From: DAOUMU01 sp034409055
GTDB lineage: Bacteria; Chloroflexota; Anaerolineae; 4572-78; J111
Direction: 5' to 3'
Length of the DNA: 37,105 nt
NCBI GenBank assembly: GCA_034409055.1
Contig: DAOUMU010000532.1
Span: 1-37,105, forward strand
In this document: one piece after another, positions 15,362 to 24,039 of the stretch
Layout of the letters: each line of letters opens with the position of its first letter
How positions within the stretch are numbered: the stretch's first letter is position 1
The notes under the pieces: model-generated
Database searches by the model: none
What the model was told of the DNA's origin: nothing
The model's input: the letters and a program-made list of their open reading frames with translations, nothing else
Made by a program: the position numbers and the translations under genes

Positions 15362-16312
15362 TCATCGATCATGACGATGACCCTCTTTGGCTAACAGAGC
15401 CCGGCCTTGTTCGGCATCGTCAGTGATTTGAGCCACCAGTTCGTCAATGGTCTCAAATTTCTTTTCGGGACGGAGGCGCTCAACAAATTCCAAGGTCAGG
15501 TATTGGCCGTAGACATCTTCGTTAAAATCAAAAATATAGGTTTCTACCGTGCGCGTATCGCCTTCAAAGCTGGGCCGAATCCCGATATTGGTTACACTCG
15601 CATAACGGTGACTATCATCAGCTCGTCGCACAAAGGTGGCATAAACACCATTAGCCGGTATCAATCGCTCGATTGGCACCGCCAGGTTAGCTGTGGGAAA
15701 GCCAATGGTCCGCCCTCGCCGCGCTCCCTGGATGATCTGGCCACTGATCAAAGGGTAACGTCCCAGAAGATTCGCCGCCTGGCGGATCTCTCCGGCCCGC
15801 AACAATTGGCGAATGTGAGTACTGCTAACGATTTTACCGTCAACTAAAAACGGGGCAAATTCACGCACCGTATAATTAAATTTCTGACCCAAGCTGATTA
15901 ACCGTTCAATGTTTCCTTCACGATTTTTTCCCAGGGCAAAATCATGCCCGGCCCAAAGCTCAACCAGATTTAGACGATCCACCAGCAGCTTCATGAAGTC
16001 ATAAGCTGCCATGTGAGCCAGTTCCAGGGTAAAGGGAATGAGGATCAAAACATCGAGACCCCACTTTTCGAACAGAGCAATACGTTCTCCGGGAGAGGTT
16101 AGATAATCTCGATTAGGAAGATGGGGGGCCAGAACGGCTTTAGGGCGGGGATGAAAAGCAATGACCGCCGATTGGGCCTGACGTTTTTTGGCCGCCCCTT
16201 TTAAACGAGCCATCAACGCCTGATGACCTCGATGTAGGCCATCAAAAGTACCAATGGTCAGTACCGTTGGTCCGGTCAGTTGGGCTTTAGCAAGGTCACG
16301 AATCACTTGCAT
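15362..16312 (-). CDS. ribF: Bifunctional riboflavin kinase / FAD synthetase
   Basis: 316 residues from the ATG at 16312 (a TTG two codons earlier is possible; neither has a strong ribosome site). The N-terminal FAD synthetase has TIGTFDGLHRGHQAL with the HxGH nucleotidyltransferase motif and a long Rossmann region. The C-terminal riboflavin kinase starts near LLGRYPLISGQIIQG and contains RGRTIGFPTANL. The protein makes FMN and then FAD from riboflavin in the cytoplasm. It is the last gene of the nusA-infB operon, downstream of truB, a common position. Length is normal. Confidence 0.95.
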   Translation of the reverse strand: MQVIRDLAKAQLTGPTVLTIGTFDGLHRGHQALMARLKGAAKKRQAQSAVIAFHPRPKAVLAPHLPNRDYLTSPGERIALFEKWGLDVLILIPFTLELAHMAAYDFMKLLVDRLNLVELWAGHDFALGKNREGNIERLISLGQKFNYTVREFAPFLVDGKIVSSTHIRQLLRAGEIRQAANLLGRYPLISGQIIQGARRGRTIGFPTANLAVPIERLIPANGVYATFVRRADDSHRYASVTNIGIRPSFEGDTRTVETYIFDFNEDVYGQYLTLEFVERLRPEKKFETIDELVAQITDDAEQGRALLAKEGHRHDR

Positions 16313-16357
16313 GGTCAAAATCCGGCTTACCTATCAGGTAATAGAATAGCTAGTCTC

Positions 16358-16431
16358 TGTTGCAAAACGTAGCCAGGGCATCCCTATGCCTGCTGTAGAC
16401 GCATGGGGATGCGTCTACAAGTTTTGCAACA
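16358..16431. repeat. Two-arm hairpin repeat, GCAAAAC family, copy B
   Basis: Termini TGTTGCAAAAC (16358-16368) and GTTTTGCAACA (16421-16431). The internal arms are GGCAT CCCT ATGCC and a perfect 10-bp stem GTAGACGCAT / ATGCGTCTAC. It lies inside an operon, between truB and ribF, in reverse orientation to copy A. Flanks share TAGCTAG. Confidence 0.8.
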
Positions 16432-16439
16432 AGAACTAG

Positions 16440-17375
16440 CTAGGTGGTGTGAAATACTTTTTTAGGCCGCCAGAGTTTATCACCGGGTTCGGCCCGTGTC
16501 AAAATTGCCAAAAAGTCTCCGGTAGGGGTGTAAGCCCGTACCAACTCATCACGAGCTGTCCCACAAGCACCAGCTTCAAAGTTATTAATTTGAATTTTCT
16601 GGCCATGTTTGATGCGGGTAACAGACTGCTCGTCAAGTGTAACCCGGGGCAAGTGGGTAACAGCCCGGTCGAGCGGCTGGAGATGCCTTTGCCAGGTGGT
16701 ATCACCTGCAACCGCCTCACGTTGCAGTAAGTCCAGTGATACCGCATCGACCAGAGACCAATTGCCACTGGCTGTACGAGTCAGCGCGGCCAGATGGGCC
16801 CCTGTCCCGGCAGCTTCTCCTAAATCCCGGGCCAGTGAACGAACATAGGTGCCGGATGAGCAAACAACATCCAGGACCAAGTCTGGGGGCTGCCAGACCA
16901 GCCAGCTTAAGGAGTGGATCGTGACTCGGCGGGGTTCTACGACCACGGTCTGGCCAGCCCTGGCTCGTTTGTAGAGAGGTTGGCCCTCTTTTTTTAAGGC
17001 CGAAAAAATAGGCGGGTTTTGTTCAATTTCCCCCAGAAAGGTTGGCAGAATTTCTCGCAATTGGGCTTCGGTTAAGCCAGATAGGGTGCTTCTAGCCGTA
17101 ACTTTACCCTCAGCGTCGTCTGTATCGGTGGTCACCCCAAAACGAATGGTGGCTCGGTATTGCTTGCGACCGGCCATCAGGTATTCGATCAGGCGGGTGG
17201 CCTGTCCCAAACAAACCAGCAACACCCCGGTGGCCATCGGGTCCAAAGTTCCGGCATGGCCCACCTTGCGCTGACCGGCCAACTTTCGGACCCGGACAAC
17301 TACGTCGTGCGAGGTGATCCCTTTGGGTTTATCGATATTCAGTAAACCAGAAATATTACCGGATTTAACTGGCAT
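16440..17375 (-). CDS. truB: tRNA pseudouridine(55) synthase
   Basis: 311 residues. TruB motifs are clear: GLLNIDKPKGITSHDVV at the start, then GHAGTLDPMATGVLLV with the catalytic Asp at about 45, RKQYRATIRFGVTTDTDD and SSGTYVRSLARDLG. It converts U55 in the T-loop of tRNAs. The ATG at 17375 is used; GAGAAG lies about 9 nt upstream. It follows rbfA by 46 bp on the same strand and precedes ribF. Confidence 0.95.
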   Translation of the reverse strand: MPVKSGNISGLLNIDKPKGITSHDVVVRVRKLAGQRKVGHAGTLDPMATGVLLVCLGQATRLIEYLMAGRKQYRATIRFGVTTDTDDAEGKVTARSTLSGLTEAQLREILPTFLGEIEQNPPIFSALKKEGQPLYKRARAGQTVVVEPRRVTIHSLSWLVWQPPDLVLDVVCSSGTYVRSLARDLGEAAGTGAHLAALTRTASGNWSLVDAVSLDLLQREAVAGDTTWQRHLQPLDRAVTHLPRVTLDEQSVTRIKHGQKIQINNFEAGACGTARDELVRAYTPTGDFLAILTRAEPGDKLWRPKKVFHTT

Positions 17376-17421
17376 CAATCGTATCTTCTCAATAAGTTGG
17401 AGTAGGCGCGAGGAGATACCA

Positions 17422-17820
17422 TCAATCGTTTGGCTCGATTTTAGAGGCGTTCTCGGTTACGTTGTGTTCGCCGGGTTCTTCTTTTTTGATGCTATCGAGC
17501 AAACTGTCGATGTGTAAACCATACTCCAGAGAAGTATCTAGCTTAAACGTGAGTTTGGGTACATAACGCAACGATAACGATTGACCCAACTGATGCCGGA
17601 AATAACTGGCGGCGTTGGCCAGGCCCTCAAGGGTATTTTGAGCGTCTGAGTCGTCGCCCAGTACCGTGACGTATATGCGGGCCAGGCGTAAATCCGGGCT
17701 AACGTCAACTCCGGTTACGGTGACAAACCCCAAACGAGGGTCTTGAGTACGGTGTTGAATAAGTTGGCTAATTTCCTCATGCAACAGTTCAGCGACCTGT
17801 CGCTGACGTCGGCTGGCCAT
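17422..17820 (-). CDS. rbfA: 30S ribosome-binding factor A
   Basis: A 132-residue KH-type protein with the family start SRRQRQVAELLHEEISQLIQ, then DPRLGFVTVTGVDVSPDLRLARIYVTV and LRYVPKLTFKLDTSLEYG. It helps 16S rRNA 5'-end maturation and cold-stress recovery in the family. The ATG at 17820 is only 2 nt after the infB stop, so translation is probably coupled. A short charged C-terminal tail (KKEEPGEHNVTENASKIEPND) follows the fold. Confidence 0.95.
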   Translation of the reverse strand: MASRRQRQVAELLHEEISQLIQHRTQDPRLGFVTVTGVDVSPDLRLARIYVTVLGDDSDAQNTLEGLANAASYFRHQLGQSLSLRYVPKLTFKLDTSLEYGLHIDSLLDSIKKEEPGEHNVTENASKIEPND

Positions 17821-17822
17821 AA

Positions 17823-19655
17823 TTAATTGACACGCTCTTTAACAAAGGCCTCAATGATTTGACCCTCTTTAAATTTATTAAAACCTTCTACGTCAATGCC
17901 GCATTCGTAGCCAGTGGCCACCTCACGAACGTCTTCGGTAAAGCGTCTGAGTGAGGCGATTTGGCTTTCGTGCAGCACCTCGTTATTGTAGAGCACCCGG
18001 GCTAAGGCATTGCGGGTGATATGTCCCTCTTGCACGTAACAACCGGCCACCTGACCGCGCCTGGCAATCCTAAAGACGGCTCGTACCTCTGCCCGACCGA
18101 TCACTTTTTCTGCATATTCAGGCTCAAGCAAGCCCTTCAGGGCCTTGTCAACATCGTCAATCAGTTTGTAGATAACATTGTATTGGCGAACGTCTACCCC
18201 TTCAGCTTCGACGACCCGCCGCGCGGCCTGATCTATCTCTACATTAAAACCAATGACAATAGCGCCAGAGGCAACGGCCAAATTTACATCCGACTCAGAA
18301 ATGTTGCCGGTACCTTGTAAAAGGACTTTTACTTTTAATTTATCGCCTCCCAACTCTTTGAGCGAGTTCAAGACAGGTTCCAGGGAACCTTGTACATCGG
18401 CTTTAAGGATCAATTTAAGCGTTTGGTCCCCACTTTCCTGCATCTGGTTAAAGAAATCTTCCAGAGAGACCAAACGTCGTTCGCCAGTAGCTTGGGCCCC
18501 TCTAGCCTCTTTTTCCTGCCGCTCTGCCACCATTGTCCGGGCGATTTTTTCATTCTGAACTGTTTCAAAAAACTCGCCTGCCTCGGGTACCTCAGATAAT
18601 CCCAGAACTGAAACAGGCACAGAAGGGCCAGCCGTTTTGATCCCTTTTCCCAGGTGATTAAACATAGCTCGAATGCGGCCGTATTGCTTGCCAATGACAA
18701 TAATATCCCCGACCTTCAAGGTGCCGTTTTGCACCAACAGAGTGGCCGATACCCCACGCCTTTTATCCACTTCACCTTCAATAACCGTGCCTTGGGCCAG
18801 ACGATTTGGGTTGGCTTTCAGATCAGCCACATCTGTGACCAGTAGAATATTTTCCAGTAAATCGTCAATACCCCGATTTTCCTTAGCTGAGATTAGCACA
18901 CAAATGATATTCCCCCCCCAATCTTCTACGACCAGGTCGACGTTGGCCAATTCTTGTTTAACTTTTTCAGGGTTGGCATTGGCCTTGTCAATTTTGTTAA
19001 GGGCCACCACAATAGGCACCTGGGCAGCACGGGCGTGGTCTATGGCTTCACGAGTTTGCGGCATGACACCGTCGTCAGCGGCTACAACCAGCACGACTAA
19101 ATCGGTCGCCTGAGCACCCCGAGCCCGCATTGCGGTAAAGGCAGCGTGGCCCGGCGTATCTAGAAAGGTGATGGTACGATCACCAATGGCAACCTGATAA
19201 GCACCAATATGCTGGGTAATACCCCCTGCTTCTCCTTCAACCACCTTAGTTTTTCTAATCGTGTCCAGCAGGGTTGTTTTACCGTGGTCAACATGCCCCA
19301 GCACGGTCACAACAGGGGAGCGTGGTTTAAGGTTTGCCGGGTCTTCCTCGGCAATCAGGCGCTTGTGTAGAGGCAGTTCGTGCTCTTTTTCAGGTGTTTC
19401 TGGTTCAACTACTTGGGGCTGAACGACTTCGTAGCCCATCTCTTCCCCGATAATGGCCACCGTATCAAAATCAATTTGCTGGTTGATATTGGCCAAAATC
19501 CCATTATTCATCAACTCTTTGATGATCTCAATGGGACTGATTGACATTAAATTGGCTAACTCCCTGACTGTAATTACCGGGGGCACCTCGATTACTTTAC
19601 CGTTGCCGGCCGCTGCAGCTTTAGTCTTCGTCACTTTTTGCATGTCAGTTGCCAT
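17823..19655 (-). CDS. infB: Translation initiation factor IF-2, short form
   Basis: 610 residues from the ATG at 19655, chosen because GAGAGG lies 8 nt upstream. An IF2_N domain (about 21-72, ITVRELANLMSISPIEIIKELMNNGI) is followed directly by the G domain: GHVDHGKTTLLD (G1, about 120), GGITQHIGAY (G2), DTPGHAAFTAMRARG (G3), NKIDKANA (G4) and ISAKENRG (G5). Domains II-IV follow, including the fMet-tRNA-binding C2. The long variable N-terminal region of enterobacterial IF2 is absent. It recruits initiator tRNA to the 30S subunit. Confidence 0.96.
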   Translation of the reverse strand: MATDMQKVTKTKAAAAGNGKVIEVPPVITVRELANLMSISPIEIIKELMNNGILANINQQIDFDTVAIIGEEMGYEVVQPQVVEPETPEKEHELPLHKRLIAEEDPANLKPRSPVVTVLGHVDHGKTTLLDTIRKTKVVEGEAGGITQHIGAYQVAIGDRTITFLDTPGHAAFTAMRARGAQATDLVVLVVAADDGVMPQTREAIDHARAAQVPIVVALNKIDKANANPEKVKQELANVDLVVEDWGGNIICVLISAKENRGIDDLLENILLVTDVADLKANPNRLAQGTVIEGEVDKRRGVSATLLVQNGTLKVGDIIVIGKQYGRIRAMFNHLGKGIKTAGPSVPVSVLGLSEVPEAGEFFETVQNEKIARTMVAERQEKEARGAQATGERRLVSLEDFFNQMQESGDQTLKLILKADVQGSLEPVLNSLKELGGDKLKVKVLLQGTGNISESDVNLAVASGAIVIGFNVEIDQAARRVVEAEGVDVRQYNVIYKLIDDVDKALKGLLEPEYAEKVIGRAEVRAVFRIARRGQVAGCYVQEGHITRNALARVLYNNEVLHESQIASLRRFTEDVREVATGYECGIDVEGFNKFKEGQIIEAFVKERVN

Positions 19656-20101
19656 AATAAACACCTCTCATTAAGTATCTATAAATCAATACAAACAGAC
19701 TTACACGCTCCACAAACAAAAATGTAGCGTGCGAAGTAGATATATAGCTTATACTGCCAATAATCAGCAGCACAGCTACAACTGATCTGGATTACAAAAA
19801 GCTACCATCAGCACAGTTCACTAATTCATTAAAAATAAACTGCCTGGTAGCTAAAACAATATTGTAGAGTAAGACAGGATTTTCCGAGGTGATAAATACT
19901 TATAGAGCCGGGGAGTTTTAGCGGCTTTATGAGGGGTAACGATTGCAACAAATTACATCAACTACTTACTCTCTCATAAAGCCACACTCCGCACGTTTTT
20001 TAAGTACGTGTCCACAGCCTACATTCCTTTATCAACCTCAAACCGACATTGCGGTTTTTATTTTGTTGGGTCATCTTCTCCTGGGATATACCCTCTACAA
20101 C
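19656..20101 (-). promoter_or_regulatory. Long structured spacer before infB
   Basis: About 445 nt lie between ylxR and infB with no plausible gene; ylxQ (L7Ae-like) often sits here and is absent. In the minus-strand RNA several inverted repeats can form: GGCTTTATGAG / CTCATAAAGCC (around 19930-19990), GCTACCA / TGGTAGC (around 19800-19855), and CACGCT..AGCGTG just before infB (around 19705-19735). It may be a regulatory leader or processing region. No known riboswitch was recognised. Confidence 0.4.
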
Positions 20102-20383
20102 TTATGTTCCTGCAAACTGAGTTTGCAGACCAGCTCGTAATACTGTTAATTCTTCAGCCGATAACGTTACTTTTAGAGTCTGGGCGATACGGCCCTTTTG
20201 CAGCCCTTTGTCCCAACAATCAGCATTTCGACATAGATAAGCACCCCGTCCGTTTGCTTTACCGGTTGGATCAACAATAACCTCTCCGGCCGGGGTACGT
20301 ACCACCCGAATTAATTCTCGCTTATCTTTTGTTTCTCGACATGCAATACAAGTTCGCTGCGGTCTATGTTTTTGTCGAGGCAT
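20102..20383 (-). CDS. ylxR: YlxR-family RNA-binding protein
   Basis: This 93-residue protein has the DUF448 signature: RTCIACRETKDKRELIRVVRTP near the start and GKANGRGAYLCRNADCWDKG in the middle, with a basic face. It lies 10 nt after nusA in the usual nusA-ylxR-infB order. The ATG at 20383 has no clear Shine-Dalgarno site, so re-initiation after nusA is likely. YlxR proteins bind RNA and have been linked to RNase P and to transcription control; the role here is by analogy. Confidence 0.9.
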   Translation of the reverse strand: MPRQKHRPQRTCIACRETKDKRELIRVVRTPAGEVIVDPTGKANGRGAYLCRNADCWDKGLQKGRIAQTLKVTLSAEELTVLRAGLQTQFAGT

Positions 20384-20393
20384 CTATTTAATA

Positions 20394-22238
20394 CTATTCG
20401 TCCTCGTACTCGTCCAGCCAATCCCCACTCCGGCGGCTGCGTTTGCGGCGTCGTTCAGCCACTACCTCACCCAACTTCTCATCATAGATCAGGCGGCGTC
20501 TTTTCTGTTTGGCTTTTTTCTTCTGACGCGCTCTCTCTAATTCATCAAATTCATCCACTTCCTGCCAGTCATCTTCTGGGAACACCGAGGCGTAAGCAGG
20601 CGTCTCCTCAGTCTCAGGCTCAGAAAGGATCGCTTCCGCCTCGGCAACCAAGTCCTTGACCTTCTGGACAGCCTCCTCTTTAGTCTCACGTTCGGCTTCA
20701 GCAGGTTCTTCTTTGACTGGGGCTACGGTTTCGGCCACCTCAGTCACTTCCTCTGCAACCGCTTCTTCGGCCACACCCTCTTCCATTACCGGTTCTTCTA
20801 CCACTTCTTCTTCGGGTACTGGCTTTTCTACAGCCTCCACCTGGCCTGCTTCTGCCAACACCTCTTCCTTAACTTCAACTACTTCTTCCTCATCAGCAGT
20901 GAGTTTGGTCACTGTCTGTCCGCTGAGAATGGCTTCGGCTTCGGCCAGAATATCCCTGGCTTTGGCAGCCTCTTTAGCCGCTTTAGCTTCAGCAGCCTCT
21001 TTGGCCTTACGCTCCCGGTCAATAGCCATTTCAGCTAAATTCACAATCTCAATCGCCTCACTTAAAACCTTCAACTCACCATCAGTATATTCTATCGGAT
21101 CCTTTTTAGCTACAATAGCTCCGGCCACATCAAAAATTTCCATCTTATCAGCGACACGGTCCCGAACGGCCTTATCTTCTTTAACTTTTTTCATTGTTTC
21201 TTCGACTGCTTCGCTGGCACTATTGATATCAATTCGCCAGCCGGTCAACTTGGCGGCCAGACGAGCATTTTGGCCCTCTTTACCAATAGCCAGCGATAAC
21301 TGCTTGTCCGGTACAACCACGACGGCCGTTTTACCAGCTCTATCGTGTAACATAACGTTCATGACTTTGGCCGGGCTGAGAGAACTGGCAATAAAAAAAG
21401 ATAGGTCCGGATTCCACTGCACCACGTCAATCTTTTCACCGTTAAGCTCGTTGACGATATTCTGAATCCGGGTGCCACGCATACCAACGCAAGAGCCAAC
21501 CGGATCAACCCCCTCTTGCAGAGCCGCTACGGCTACTTTAGACCGATAACCGGCCTCCCGAGCAATCGATTTAATTTCAACTGTACCGTTGTATATTTCC
21601 GGCACTTCGACTTCTAACAAGCGACGCAACATATTACGATGGGTACGTGACACAATAATTTGAGGCCCACGGCTGGTTTTAACCACTGAAGACACGTAGG
21701 CGCGTAAGCGCTGCCCCTCACTGTAACGCTCGGTCGGAATTTGCTCGTTTCGAGGCAAGAATGCTTCAACTTTTCCCAATGAGAGCGTGACCTGGTGGGG
21801 GTCAATTTTGTGGACCGTGCCACTAACAATCTCCCCCTCACGTTCGGCATAAGTATTATACAGAGCGTCACGCTCGGCTTCACGAATACGTTGCAAGATA
21901 ACTTGCTTGGCTGTTTGGGCAGCAATCCGGCCAAAATTAGCCGGGGTGCTTTCAATAGAAACTAATCCCCCAATTTCGGCCCGAGAGTCGACGGCCTTAG
22001 CATCCTTGAGAGAGATTTCGTTTCTCTCATCCTGAACGTCTTCAACGACGATCCTTTCCACAAAAATTAGGGGCTCGCCAGATTTGGAGTCAATCTGGGC
22101 GGTAATAGAATGATTTCCACTAAAATTACGCTTATAGGCAGAAATAAGGGCCACCTCAACGGCTTCTAACACAATGTCGATAGCCAATTGTCGTTCGTGG
22201 CACACTTGATTGATGGCCATCATGAAATCGTTCTTCAC
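20394..22238 (-). CDS. nusA: Transcription elongation/termination factor NusA with a long acidic C-terminal tail
   Basis: 614 residues, from GTG at 22238 with AGGAGG 11 nt upstream. Domains in order: NusA N-terminal domain (1-125), S1 (about 134-198, GEIVSGTVHKIDPHQVTLSL), KH1 (about 230-295, GMRGTRIQ) and KH2 (about 310-345, AIGKEGQNARLAAKLTGW). From about 345 the protein leaves the common family pattern: a charged helix, an Ala/Glu/Val-rich low-complexity stretch (about 400-560), then a very basic part (RQKKKAKQKRRR...RRRKRSRRSGDW) ending acidic. NusA binds RNA polymerase and nascent RNA. It leads the operon; rimP, its usual upstream partner, is not here. Confidence 0.95.
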   Translation of the reverse strand: MKNDFMMAINQVCHERQLAIDIVLEAVEVALISAYKRNFSGNHSITAQIDSKSGEPLIFVERIVVEDVQDERNEISLKDAKAVDSRAEIGGLVSIESTPANFGRIAAQTAKQVILQRIREAERDALYNTYAEREGEIVSGTVHKIDPHQVTLSLGKVEAFLPRNEQIPTERYSEGQRLRAYVSSVVKTSRGPQIIVSRTHRNMLRRLLEVEVPEIYNGTVEIKSIAREAGYRSKVAVAALQEGVDPVGSCVGMRGTRIQNIVNELNGEKIDVVQWNPDLSFFIASSLSPAKVMNVMLHDRAGKTAVVVVPDKQLSLAIGKEGQNARLAAKLTGWRIDINSASEAVEETMKKVKEDKAVRDRVADKMEIFDVAGAIVAKKDPIEYTDGELKVLSEAIEIVNLAEMAIDRERKAKEAAEAKAAKEAAKARDILAEAEAILSGQTVTKLTADEEEVVEVKEEVLAEAGQVEAVEKPVPEEEVVEEPVMEEGVAEEAVAEEVTEVAETVAPVKEEPAEAERETKEEAVQKVKDLVAEAEAILSEPETEETPAYASVFPEDDWQEVDEFDELERARQKKKAKQKRRRLIYDEKLGEVVAERRRKRSRRSGDWLDEYEDE

Positions 22239-22287
22239 AACCTATTGAGCCTCCTGACTCGGACAAATAATACTGCTACAACATAAA

Positions 22288-22312
22288 GAAAAAGTGGGGG
22301 ACACCCACTTTT
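22288..22312 (-). terminator. Terminator-like hairpin in the nusA leader (possible attenuator)
   Basis: AAAAGTGGG and CCCACTTTT pair around a 5-nt loop, with T-rich flanks on both strands. On the minus strand it is followed by TTTTTCTTTATG. It lies downstream of the candidate nusA promoter and upstream of the nusA start, so it could end upstream transcripts or act as an attenuator. Confidence 0.6.
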
Positions 22313-22345
22313 CTCGTTCACAACTCTTTCCTTAAGGCATTAAAA

Positions 22346-22374
22346 ATTATACCATGAACTGTTTCTTGTGGCAA
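22346..22374 (-). promoter_or_regulatory. nusA operon promoter
   Basis: On the minus strand TTGCCA (plus 22369-22374), a 17-bp spacer and a perfect TATAAT (plus 22346-22351). Transcription would start near 22339 and give a leader of about 100 nt before nusA. Confidence 0.7.
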
Positions 22375-22437
22375 GTGACATATAAGGAAAAGAAACAGCT
22401 TGGCTCTCCGGAAATCTTCTGAGAATCGGCTATTGGA

Positions 22438-23223
22438 TTATTGGTCTGTTTGCCTGTACAGGATAAAGTACCAGGATGGACTGGCCGGGTCAAAAGGGGT
22501 TTCAATCGGCGAGGCAACCAGATTACCAGCTTCATCAACTAATTTCAGGGTCCACACCCCGCCTGGAGAATTAGGCACTGTGTATTTAATATTACCCGCT
22601 TTGTAATGCATAGCCCCACTGTTGACCGTCCAATCATTGGTACTCACCTGACTTTCTACTTGTAAGCCACTGCTATGCTGGCCAAGGATATGATATCCAC
22701 TTAAGGGTTTATTATCAACATCAGTGATGGCAATATATACGTCAAAGTCGTGATGATTCGTTGAAAATTGCTCAGTTTCTAGCACAAAAAAAGGGAAACT
22801 TGGGATTGGTGTGACTGTAGGGGCGGGAGGGGCAGTAGTTGGAGATTGCGTGGGCAGTAGTGTAACGGTAGGAGGCAGCAGCGTGGGTGTGGGTGGCAAG
22901 GGGGTGGATGTCGGCGAGGGAGTGAAAGTGGGCGTAAGAGTCGGCGTAAGGGTTGCAGTGGAGGCTGGTGGGGGGGCGGTTTCTGTTGCGCTGGGAGATG
23001 GGGCACTGGCGATTGGTGTTGGAGTGTGGATAGCAATAGCCTTTCGAATTAGCCGGGGTGTTGGAGTAGAAAGTTCTGACGTTCTACTCAAAGCAAACCA
23101 GAGGGTAGCACCAGAGCCCAAGGCAATAAAAATCGTCCCCAGACAAAGTCCGCTTAACAGGATTGTACCCAGAGCAAAAATTATTCTGTACCGTTTTTGC
23201 TTCAACTTGATAACGTCTTTCAA
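22438..23223 (-). CDS. Membrane-anchored Pro/Thr-rich protein with a C-terminal beta domain
   Basis: 261 residues. One N-terminal membrane helix (about 14-44, RIIFALGTILLSGLCLGTIFIALG) is followed by a long Thr/Pro/Ser linker (about 52-145, with repeated TPT and SPSPT units) and then a globular domain of about 115 residues (VYIAITDVDNKPLSGYHILGQ ... YTVPNSPGGVWTLKLVDEAGN) that looks like a beta-sandwich. The domain probably lies outside the cell. The start is uncertain: TTG at 23223, or TTG at 23205, with no clear Shine-Dalgarno site. Function is unknown. Confidence 0.75.
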   Translation of the reverse strand: MKDVIKLKQKRYRIIFALGTILLSGLCLGTIFIALGSGATLWFALSRTSELSTPTPRLIRKAIAIHTPTPIASAPSPSATETAPPPASTATLTPTLTPTFTPSPTSTPLPPTPTLLPPTVTLLPTQSPTTAPPAPTVTPIPSFPFFVLETEQFSTNHHDFDVYIAITDVDNKPLSGYHILGQHSSGLQVESQVSTNDWTVNSGAMHYKAGNIKYTVPNSPGGVWTLKLVDEAGNLVASPIETPFDPASPSWYFILYRQTDQ

Positions 23224-23235
23224 AATTTACAGCGG

Positions 23236-23264
23236 ATTATACTATATGGGCCTGACCGCGCCAA
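23236..23264 (-). promoter_or_regulatory. Promoter of the Pro/Thr-rich protein gene
   Basis: TTGGCG (plus 23259-23264), 17 bp, TATAAT (plus 23236-23241) on the minus strand. The predicted start near 23229 is only a few bases from the TTG at 23223, so the message would be almost leaderless. Confidence 0.55.
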
Positions 23265-23316
23265 TCCATAATGTCGAGACGTCGAGACTCAACGGGTTCA
23301 AAACATTAAAATATTG

Positions 23317-23346
23317 TTGGCATAATCACCGACAGCGTGTTATAAT
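23317..23346 (+). promoter_or_regulatory. Promoter of the DUF350 gene
   Basis: TTGGCA (23317-23322), 18 bp, TATAAT (23341-23346). It gives a leader of about 170 nt before the ATG at 23523; the leader holds two short frames without ribosome sites. Confidence 0.55.
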
Positions 23347-23522
23347 TGAAAGGGATGTTCCATTGGCAAATCATATGATGGCTCAAATACAAGAAAAATC
23401 CGGTTTCGGTGCTTAGATCTGTCAAGGCCTGTGAGTGTTGTTCTGGCAGTAGTCTTCACCTCTTGCTGGTTCTGCAGAAGCCATATCTCCCTGCCAAAGA
23501 ATTTATTGGTTGGAAGTAGAAC

Positions 23523-24017
23523 ATGGCTCAATTTGGACAACTCATTGTCAGTGTAGCCAATATTATCATCGCAGTTATCTTGGGAGTGGTAGCTTCCTAC
23601 ATTGGTGTCTGGCTCTTCTCCAGGTCTACGCGTCACTTAGATGACTGGGGCGAAGTGCGACGGGGTAACACCGGTATGGGGGTGGTACTAGCAGCCATCA
23701 TCGTGGGTATAGCCATTATTCTCAAACCGGCAGTTGATTTGCCATTGACAATCAAAATATCAAATCCAGGTTTTGTTTTATTAGGCGAGATAATTGGCGT
23801 TGTCATTGCACTTATTCTGGCGCTCTCAGCGATTGTGTTTTCCGTTGGTTTGTTCGGTCGATTGGTAGGAAAAGATATTGACGAACTGTATGAGTTACAA
23901 AACGGAAATCTGGCTGTCGCTGCTATTATGGCCGGGGTGATTTTAGCCGTTTCTCTCTTAATTTCCGGAGCAGTGGCTTCCATTATTCATTGGTTTACAT
24001 CATTTCTGGCAGCTTAA
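23523..24017 (+). CDS. DUF350-type integral membrane protein
   Basis: 164 residues with about four membrane helices arranged as two similar halves (IIIAVILGVVASYIGVWLF; GVVLAAIIVGIAIIL; IIGVVIALILALSAIVFSVGLF; VAAIMAGVILAVSLLISGAV). The RxGNTGMGVVLAA and QNGNLAVAAIMAGVILA segments are the duplicated motif seen in DUF350 (UPF0719) proteins. ATG at 23523 has GGAAG 6 nt upstream. No function is established for the family. It is followed after 22 bp by a small soluble protein, probably one operon. Confidence 0.8.
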   Translation: MAQFGQLIVSVANIIIAVILGVVASYIGVWLFSRSTRHLDDWGEVRRGNTGMGVVLAAIIVGIAIILKPAVDLPLTIKISNPGFVLLGEIIGVVIALILALSAIVFSVGLFGRLVGKDIDELYELQNGNLAVAAIMAGVILAVSLLISGAVASIIHWFTSFLAA

Positions 24018-24039
24018 ATTCCAAGGCAAAGGATTTAAT

